Assembly (NCBI GenBank): GCA_964017065.1
Contig: OZ024788.1
Coordinates: forward strand, 4,046,887 to 4,110,886
DNA length: 64,000 nt
DNA from: Haliclona indistincta
Taxonomy: Eukaryota; Porifera; Demospongiae; Haplosclerida; Chalinidae
Reading direction: 5' to 3'
This document shows, piece after piece, positions 56,390 to 64,000 of this stretch (position 1 is its first letter; each line of letters opens with the position of its first letter). The translations under genes and the position numbers were made by a program. The notes below the pieces were generated by a model. It did not search any database. It saw only the letters and a program-made list of their open reading frames with translations, and was not told where the DNA came from.

Positions 56390-57643
56390 ATGGCTTGTGG
56401 CAGTGGTGTAGCGCCAGGAAATACAGGATCATTTGTTGTTCACTTATATCGTCCTGGTTTATTAGGAAGAAATCGAATTGTCAACGTAAATGACTTAGAG
56501 GTGAGCTTGTTATACAGCATGTACTAGTGTTATATTATGCTACAATACTGCCAAAATGCTTAAGTTACCGTGCATGTTTTCTTACAGGTCAAGAATGTCG
56601 CTAGTTTATTCAAAATTATGGAGCAGTCGGTATATCTTGTTGATGAAGTTGACAACTTTGTAATTTTTCCATCGGAAAACGGGAAATTTAGCAGAGATCG
56701 ATTGAAGGAGGGCGGTGGATACGAGGTTCATGGTACCGACACATCTTCCGCTACAACAACTCCAGTTCCACCTATCCAGCCTTATGGATCTTCCACTACA
56801 ACTCCATATGGATCATACCCTCGTAGCACTTTTCCAACTACATGCATGCCACCACATCCTCCTACTACTCAGAAGGCCAATAAAATAAAAAAGGGTATTC
56901 TTCTTGTGACTATCTCTAAAAAAGACAAACCAAAAGGAAAGGTGGACTACACAGCTGTGACACAGGTGATTTTGTCTCTATCATCATCGCAGTGTAATGT
57001 TCCTGCTGCTGCAAATTTAGTTTCTGAGCAAGTCGGGTTTGAGGTAATACTCCTTGATAGCAAGTGCTACCCTCTTCTTCCAAACGAGGGAACTAGTGGA
57101 ACCGAATTCTGGAAAGGCACTCGAAAGATACTAGCAGCATCTAAGGCAATCTACGAAAAACTGACTGGGCTATCGGGTGACATGAATATCAAGGAAATTA
57201 ATTTGACATCTGCAGATAATGAACCTGGTCCTTCTACAAAACCTGAAGAAGACGAACCTGGTCCTACAAAGAAGCAGCGGCTAGAGCCTGGTGTGATGGA
57301 GAATGTGATAGGCAAACTAATTAGTCAACTTGAATTTGTTGATGTGTTGGCCCGACAATTTCATTGTGCCATATGTCAAGGTATCCCAGTTAAACCACAA
57401 GTATCCCGTTGCTGTCAGCGAGTTATTGGTTGTGAGTCATGTGTTGATCGTTGGCTAAACACCAAGCTCACTGCCACTTGCCCCCTATGTGGTACTGTTA
57501 GTGATGTCAGGTTCACTTTAAAAGGATTTGATGATATACTTAAATTTGCCTCGCTGCAGCGTCCAGAGGATGCCAATAGTGGTGCAGACCACTCAGCTTC
57601 ACTCCGACATCATGATGACTCATCTGATTCTGACTTTGTGTAG
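56390..57643 (+). CDS. RING-finger protein encoded by the transposon
   Basis: Exons 56390-56500 and 56588-57643 join in frame to 388 residues (MACGSGVAPGNTGSFVVHLY...). The N-terminal 70 residues are a compact unknown domain. A Pro/Thr/Ser linker (about 85-130) and a second unknown domain (about 140-245) follow. A RING-type finger is at 297-339: CAIC (C297, C300), C312/C313, CESC (C319, C322), CPLC (C335, C338). The tail is acidic (DDSSDSDFV). RING domains usually recruit E2 enzymes for ubiquitin transfer, so it may act on host factors or on the integrase. Its place inside the TIRs and the shared direction make it part of the element. Confidence 0.75.
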
Positions 57644-57649
57644 ACTAAC

Positions 57650-58254
57650 GGTGTCTCAACTTTCTTGTTTAATCACTTTATTCATCACCTCATTTTATCA
57701 CCTCATTTGACAATGAAAAATCTGAGACAATGAGAAAACTGCAAGGCACATCAGCATGGATTATTATTGCTCTATGTACTATGTGTGTACCTTGTATTTT
57801 TCAATCAGAAACATGAATATCTTTGTCTCAGCTCAGGCTCATCTGCATCATCTACCAACTTTGCAACGATCAGTCACATGTGGTAGAATCCCATATACAT
57901 GTGAAACTGGAGTGTGATTGTGTTACGATGTGTTACACAATCACACTCCAGTTTCACATGTATATGGGATTCATGTTATAATCAATTATTCGTGTATATG
58001 GGATTCATGTTATAATCAATTATTCGTGTCATGTGCTCGCTCAGTCTAATGCAGGCTGAAATCTGAACACATTGCATTAATTTCTGAAAGCTAAAATTAA
58101 AACTGAAATTAACACATTGCATTAATTTCTGAAAGCTAAAATTAGCACAATTTGCAGGCTGAAATCTGAACACATTGCATTAATTTCTGAAAGCTAAAAT
58201 TAAAACTGAAATTAACACATTGCATTAATTTCTGAAAGCTAAAATTAGCACAAT
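57650..58254. repeat. Hairpin and tandem repeats before the right TIR
   Basis: A near-perfect hairpin at 57886-57972 (GAATCCCATATACATGTGAA...), a 34-bp direct repeat (57961-58028) and a 103-bp tandem duplication (58051-58153 and 58154-58256) containing ATTGCATTAATTTCTGAAAG four times in total. No coding function. Confidence 0.8.
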
Positions 58255-58988
58255 TTGCAGCCTTTGGATTGTAGTTTAAATTGTGAAAGCCAGTTGGCCG
58301 GAAGGTACACTGACCCTCCACGCTATACATATAAAATTACTATCCATCACTAATGCAGTCATTGATCAGCGCTAAACTACTTTGCGAGTGCAGAGAAAGA
58401 GGCTCAGAATCAAATTTAACTTCTGGAATGCTCGGTTTACTCTTTGTTTTACAAGCACTGGGTTACTCCTTGGAAGCCACGCCCACTATTTTGGCTGTTT
58501 GCAGCTTGCGCGATCAAGAGACGAACGCAGCGTTACTGAATTTTGGTAATTGTGATAGACAGGAGATGGCTCTACTCTGCCAACGTGTTTTTTTTGTATC
58601 GCAATCGTGTTTTCTTTGAGCATAAATTGCCCTGAAACAATATCATGAGTTGCCGAACATAGATTGCAACTCACGAGAGCTTTTCAATTGTAGCTCGTTG
58701 TAATGCTGATGGATGAAGGTGTTTGCAGTACTGACTTGCAATCCCGCCCTATTCGTCTATCAGTCACTAGGACTGGTGCCAGATAATAGATTACTTTTGC
58801 CGAACATCGATGTTTTCGGCTACCCACTTTCTTCGTTTCCACAGTAGACAAAGAAGCAGTTACGAGCTGCAAATTTGCAATGCAGCCAGAGGAAGTGTGT
58901 GTCTATACGTCGGTCAAGTTTGATCTGTGTATACATGTAGCGCATTTGCAAGTGTACGAGCGAGTGGCCGATAATAGATGGTGGCCGA

Positions 58989-59495
58989 CAGTTTTTGCGC
59001 ATAACGGAAGCGAAAGCGGAAGTATGACGTTCGCCAATCAAACGCACATAAGCGCGACCAACTGAAGCTGTACACGTGACCTAAAGTGAATTTGATTGGT
59101 CAGCGTCACACTTCCGCTTTTGCTATGCAAGATCTTCGCAAAAAAACTATAATTTAGCGAAAATAGTCAATCGCTAAAATTCGTTAAATTAAGTACCCGC
59201 TAACAATAGTCGCCCCATCTCCTCCACACTATCTTTTCTCTAGCTTCTCTTCTCATAAGATAGATCATCATTTCTAGAATATCATTGTGTTTGATAGTAC
59301 CATGATTGAATACTGACTTTTGACTCAAATCAATTATTCCCACAAAGTAGATTCATCACTAGTTTTTAAAAAAGTGATAGAAAGATAAAGAGATAAGAGG
59401 AGAAAGTATATACAGTTAACAATGGTCTGGAATGGAAGGGTAAAAATGTATGTAGCAAAACAAAATTTTAATGTGAATGATTAGAACACACTGGT
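58989..59495. other. Spacer between the transposon and the death-domain gene
   Basis: AT-rich, with no exon recognised. It should contain the 3' end of the reverse-strand death-domain transcript. Confidence 0.4.
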
Positions 59496-60055
59496 TTATA
59501 GGACATTGTCTCTCAGTAGTTGAACAAACTCTCCATCAAGATCGGCCTCGTCTGCACACTTGACTAAAGATTCCCAGGTGCATGGCAACGATCCTTCCTC
59601 TTCATCATCAGCTCTACTGAGCCACTTCTCTAAAACAGCACATATAAACTCGTCATCGTCACCGAAGTGCTTCTTTCTTAATTTCTTTATTGCTAATCTG
59701 TCATGAAGTAGCTTGTGACCAAAATCATCACACTGACTGGAGTCATGTGCTGTGATCCACTCTACAATCTTTAAGTTTTTGACAGACCCATCCCTTCTCT
59801 TCATACTGATCAGGTCCTTCATAGTAGGCCTGGATGCTGTAATAAATTGCACATAACAATAATTTTTATGCAATTTACTGCATGAATATTACAGTACTCA
59901 CAGAGTGAGGCAGGCTGTACTGTTTGGCAACCACATAGCTGTAATATCGCGTACGAGCAGCGCTCGGCGAAAAGCTCACATAACTGCTTGAGCAGTTTAG
60001 CTTTGTACCGTTCGCATGCACAATTATTAAAGAAAAATTGTTTACAATCGATCAT
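59496..60055 (-). CDS. Small death-domain protein (2 exons)
   Basis: Exons 60055-59902 and 59836-59496 join with donor CT|GTGAGT and acceptor TTACAG to 164 residues. The N-terminus (MIDCKQFFFNNCACERYK...) is Cys-rich. Residues about 85-164 resemble a death-fold domain: FGHKLLHDRLAIKKLRKKHF, an acidic DDDEF turn, AVLEKWLSR, TWESLVKCADEADL and a final LLRDNVL. Such domains mediate homotypic contacts in death and immune signalling. As a free death-domain protein it could be an adaptor. It lies between module-receptor genes on the same strand, but a functional link is only inference. Confidence 0.65.
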
Positions 60056-60347
60056 GCTTAGTTTTCACAGGGCGAGCTGTTCGCTCCGCGATTGCTAACA
60101 CTGACTGCGTTGCTGAAATTTGCTATAATTATTTAATGTCTATATTGATAGGCTAGAAAACTGCACGCAGCAACTCTGTCTGCATGAATACCCATGCATG
60201 GTTAGAAAAATACAGCCACTTGCACAATTCGTGAATATCATTAATTTTGGTCACCCAGCCATTGGCTTCAGTATGGCTATAGAAATGCCTTTGGTCAACA
60301 TAATACAAGCATTAATTTTAACACTCCATAATTAGTTACTAGAGCGG

Positions 60348-61482
60348 TATGGCAAGCCAAAGGGGACAATATTATGAAACACAATATTTTCATGGTCAAA
60401 ATTTGATTATTGCATGGATAAATTCATTTGTGCATGGGCAAAATCATTTTAGCATAAGCAATTTGATTTGACCATGGGAAAAGTCTTTGTTGGCATGGGC
60501 AAATTGATTTGAGCATGGGCAATTAGATTTGAGCATGAGCAAATTCATTGTTAGCATTGGCAAATTATTTGAGCATGGGCAACTCATTTGTGCATGGTCA
60601 CATTCATTACATTTGCATTGGCAATTCATTTTACTTTCATGCGCAAAATAATGATCGCTGATTGGTATGCGCAAACCCCAGCAACATTATTGCATGCGCT
60701 AACGTTTTTTTGCATGGGCAAAAAGTCGTTTTCATGCGCAAAATTCGCTCAGGCTCGTCAACACGTTGGTCACACCCCCAAGAGCTTTATTGCTGGGAAC
60801 CAAGCAGCACACTCCAGGCTCAAGCATGCAGAGACCGCTAACCAGCTATACTACTTGCAAGTACTAACTATCTAAGGCAATTCTGTAGTTGGACAGTTTA
60901 ATTTTTGCTCATGACACTGCTTGCTGACGCTCCGAGACGCCTACTCGACTGTTCGCTAGGACGAAGTCGGGCATTGCAAGCAGTGCTAGGAGCAAGAAAC
61001 TGCTACAGACAAGTACCATTCAATCATGGTAATTCTGTAGAGGACAGTTTCTTGCTCCTTGCAATGCTCGACTTCGTCCTAGCGAACAGTTACTAAGTTC
61101 GAGTAGGCATCTCGGAGCGTCAGCAAGCAGTGTCATGAGCAAAAATGTTGCTGGGGTTTGCGCATACCAATGAGCGATCGTTATTTTGCGCATAAAAATA
61201 AACCAAATTGCCAATGCAAATGTAATGAATGTGACCATGCACCAATGAGTTGCCATGCTCAAATAAGTTGCCAATGCTAACAATGAATTTGCTCATGCTC
61301 AAATCTAATTGCCCATGCTCAAATCAATCTGCCCATGCCAAGAAAGACTTTTCCCATGGTCAAATCAATTTGCCCATGCTAAAATGATTTTGCCCATGCA
61401 CAAATGAATTTACCCATGCAATAATCACATTTAGACCATGAAATATTGTGTTTCATAATATTGTCCCCTTTGGCTTGCCATA
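60348..61482. mobile_element. Inverted-repeat element with GCATGGGCAAA arrays and 7-bp duplication
   Basis: TIRs of more than 300 bp start TATGGCAAGCCAAAGGGGAC. Inside them a unit of about 20 bp (GCATGGGCAAATTGATTT-like) is repeated many times. Inner arms (60903-61010 and 61035-61145) extend the palindrome. AGAGCGG flanks both ends (60341-60347 and 61483-61489). The left arm has about 200 bp extra. Non-coding. Confidence 0.85.
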
Positions 61483-61766
61483 AGAGCGGAGCCATACTTA
61501 TATGTAACTTGCAGCACTTACTGTAAAAAGGAGGCAGACACAGTGCAAACTGTGCAAATTTTTTATTAATAAAGATGCTTGTATGTGAGCTGATAGAATC
61601 ACAATAATTAATTTTAGAGATAATGAGATGGTCACAACAATGACCAGTCACTTTGAGGGCATTTAGCTGTTCACACTAGGTCAATAAACACATGCTTGAC
61701 CATTGGGGAATTTATGTGTGTAAACAACAACTGTTAGAATTATCTCTGAAATTTAATTTTGTACTC

Positions 61767-61953
61767 TACAGCTGATTGCAGCAAACTTGACTCTCAGTTT
61801 TGACAAACAGACTACAAGGGACTCATATGTGGTCAACACCACACCTCTCCTGTACATGCTAGTATAGGGAGAGGTGTGGTGTTGACCACAAATTAACAGT
61901 CCATGTAGTCTGTTTGTCAAAACTGAGAGTCAAGTTTGCTGCAATCAGCTGTA
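61767..61953. mobile_element. Short hairpin MITE
   Basis: Arms 61767-61848 and 61866-61953 (TACAGCTGATTGCAGCAAAC... and complement) with a 17-bp loop. Non-coding, nearly a full palindrome. Confidence 0.8.
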
Positions 61954-61974
61954 ATAGGCCCTTAGAGTATACAG

Positions 61975-62315
61975 GAGTGCATAACGAGAAAGTGACATAA
62001 TAGAGTAGGAGTGGAAACTTGGAAGCGCCCCCGCATTCGATTAAAAATTGAAGATATGATGGACGTGTTACAAAAATAGAGTGGATGATAATTATGACGT
62101 CGACCTACTACCGTCAGCATGGTTCTTGGCTGGAGCTGGTCGATCAGGGGCTCCTAAGAGGCAAGCAGCAGCTTTTGACACACAAAGCGCCAACCATCGC
62201 TCAGTCTATCTTTATAGTAACATGTCTATGCATCACGTGTAGATCTACAATTTTTAATCAAATGTGTGGGCGCTTCACTCTCCTACTCTGTATGTCACTC
62301 TCTCATCATGCGCTC
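61975..62315. mobile_element. MITE with about 70-bp TIRs
   Basis: Left end GAGTGCATAACGAGAAAGTG and right end, reversed, GAGCGCATGATGAGAGAGTG continue as imperfect inverted repeats to ATTAAAAATTG on each side. The interior of about 200 bp is non-coding. Confidence 0.65.
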
Positions 62316-63659
62316 ATGAGTATAGCATGCAAGAATCAAGAAATCTGATTGGTTGCTTGTGGTTTCTAAATCAAAAAGATACTCAGCAAACTAATAGAAC
62401 CTGTGAGTGAGATGATACAAACCTGTGTGTCAACCAGTTTTCCACAGTATTCTAATACGGGAATTAGAACTTTTGAGTGAACTAGCATGAATGTGTAGAC
62501 AGGAAAGAACCAAGTAGTTAAGATGTAACACGGCTGTGGATTTCTAATAGTTAAGGCTGCCGTCGGCTAGCTGTAACTATTAGAAAGGTACTGTGGGCTC
62601 AAGAACGTGCTGGCGCATACTGCAAAAATTTTTATAACTACGTGATTACAGGCTAGTAATGAACTGCAACAAGCCCATGGGAGCCTTAAAACAGCCCTCC
62701 ACCCACACATATGCTTCCAGTGCACACACAAAGTGCTGCATTTGCTGTATACATTTCATCGAGATGAGCAGCTTTTGCCACACATAAGTAACGTGACGTC
62801 ACAATTATGATGTAATTCCTCGTAAATCACTTGGCCTTGGTGTCTACAGTAATTCAAACGAACGAGAAAACCTGTATTTCATAGACACTCTGAATGCAAT
62901 GCTTTTAATGAAGTAAACTGTCAACTAAACTGTCAACTGTCAACCTTTTAAGATGGAGGGTTATTGGCTCACACTTGCTTGGCATTCCAATGCTAATGAA
63001 GCCAAATTCCACACTGCACGTCTTACATGTGAACAGGTTCATGGTTCTTGACATGTAAAACTACCAAACCAAAATAGCTCATAGAAAGGAGCCAATGCAA
63101 ACGAACTGTTTGAATCGATTAAAATACACCATAAAAGGCCCATGGGATATCAGTTTAGAGCTGTTCAGTTTAAAGCGATATCAGTTTAGAGCTTCTACCA
63201 ACACACAAAAGACCTAGGTTATTTGCAGTGAATTAAATTTAAAGCAATATTTGCCTCAAGTTTGCTGAAAAAGTATTGCAAAATCAGCCCAAACTTTAAC
63301 AGCACTTACTATGTGCAGTACAAGATTTGCATGCGTTGGTTGTTATTGATATTACGTGGCGTACTAATTCTCTTTTTCTGTCTAACTTAGTCAACCATCT
63401 TCCTCTACAATAAGTTGTGAATATGACTAACCAAACAACGCGGAATGTTCGTGTAAATTGTTTGCTACTATGCGCTCTCGTTAGATCACCAGTCATGCAT
63501 AAAGATCCACTTTTATATAACTTTTAAAAGTAGCTATGCTTTTCCAGAATTAAATAATAGTACTGACGTGCTTCTTGTTTGCTAATTATTATTTCAATCT
63601 AGTCAAAATAATTATTTTATTAGACTTAAAAATGATAACACAAATTTACGACTACTAAC

Positions 63660-63891
63660 CTTGAGAATAAACAGATGCATGATGAGTACTCAGTAGAGTA
63701 CCATCAGGAGACTGTAGTGCTCTCTGACCTCTCTCAATATTGAATGTGTTGTTTGGTTGTCTCACTCCAATGAGAGTGACAGGTTGTTGTATGATGAGAC
63801 CACTTTTATCACTGTCAGTAACTCTAAGTGTCATCTCACAGTATGGTGGCTCACCCTCACCAGTATACTGCTCCACTGCAGCTGTAGTCAC
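63660..63891 (-). CDS. A-module exon of a paralogous receptor (partial gene)
   Basis: Acceptor TTTTCAG and donor CAAG|GTTAGT frame 77 codons plus one base, starting VTTAAVEQYTGEGEPPYCEM. This is closely similar to the receptor exon at 14390-14174 (VTTASVEQYTGEGEPPYCEM), with the same phase at both ends. It therefore belongs to a second gene of the same family that continues to the right of the window. Its B and C exons are not found to the left within the window, so this exon may also be stranded by transposon insertions. Confidence 0.65.
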
Positions 63892-63953
63892 CTGAAAAGA
63901 TTGTTGTACTGATTTTATTCAATGTACTATATCACTAGGTATGCGCATGCATG

Positions 63954-63956
<3 letters not shown>

Positions 63957-63996
<40 letters not shown>
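63957..63996. repeat. (TG)n microsatellite
   Basis: About 40 bp of TG dinucleotide at the right edge. Confidence 0.9.
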
Positions 63997-63997
<1 letters not shown>

Positions 63998-64000
63998 AAT

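Larger units (their letters stand above)
52563..58988 (+). mobile_element. DNA transposon with about 750-bp TIRs, integrase and RING gene
   Basis: Left TIR: 52563-53118 plus 54258-54475 (split by a nested element). Right TIR: 58255-58988. Both start TCGGCCACCATCTATTATCG and hold repeated GTTCGGCAA/ATCTATTAT motifs that could be transposase-binding sites. Between them lie an rve-type integrase gene and a RING gene on the same strand. Without the nested element it is about 5.3 kb. A clear target duplication was not found. Confidence 0.85.
61490..63659. other. Non-coding region with two MITEs
   Basis: No convincing exon is seen over 2.2 kb. In receptor orientation it may be intron of the paralogous receptor whose module exon lies at 63660-63891. 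Expected B and C exons were looked for and not found. Confidence 0.4.

Noticed and set aside
55851..56432. Reverse 193-codon repeat frame
   Set aside because: A 54-bp repeat keeps both strands open automatically. No start context or domain supports it, although it is mentioned as an alternative.

Overview
The window is nuclear DNA of an animal. It has spliced genes with GT..AG introns mostly of 40-200 bp, an antisense tRNA inside an intron, a metazoan Rab-GEF gene, an Ig/FN3 receptor, a death-domain gene, a LINE and many DNA-transposon relics. AT-rich sequence, very short introns, dense MITEs and a Helitron-like OTU protein suggest a non-bilaterian such as a demosponge. That is inference; no sequence search was possible.

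Layout. 0.7-5.4 kb (+): a 27-exon DENN-domain gene (DENND2-like) with an antisense tRNA-Ile in one intron. 5.7-7.8 kb (-): an intact NYN-nuclease/CCCH-zinc-finger gene followed by a decayed copy of its 3' half. 8.2-22.9 kb (-): a multi-exon type I receptor with signal peptide, Ig-like domain, FN3, Thr/Pro stalk and transmembrane helix, then repeated cytoplasmic A-B-C modules that I do not recognise. Its introns hold several MITEs and fold-back elements. 23.05-43.47 kb: a Helitron-like mobile region. It has one intact Rep-helicase-OTU gene (29987-36766), an inverted damaged copy of its 3' half on the left (23.05-28.56 kb, ending at a 200-N gap), and an inverted N-terminal fragment on the right. 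Each 3' arm carries the same two small accessory genes, and 450-bp inverted repeats sit at 28.96 and 43.47 kb. 45.4-52.1 kb (-): relics of further NYN/CCCH genes, split by a CR1/L2-like LINE (+, 45.86-49.96 kb) and bordered by a TA-flanked MITE. 52.56-58.99 kb: a DNA transposon with TIRs of about 750 bp, encoding an rve-type DDE integrase and a spliced RING-finger protein. One TIR is split by a smaller element with an 8-bp target duplication. 59.5-60.06 kb (-): a two-exon death-domain gene. 60.35-62.3 kb: more inverted-repeat elements. 63.66-63.89 kb (-): one module exon of a second receptor paralogue that runs off the right edge.

How it works together. The host genes suggest vesicle traffic (DENN), RNA decay (NYN/CCCH) and surface or death-domain signalling. 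Well over half of the window is transposon-derived. The most promising points are the repeated receptor module, the integrase plus RING transposon, and the Rep-helicase-OTU element with two accessory genes and unusually long inverted repeats.
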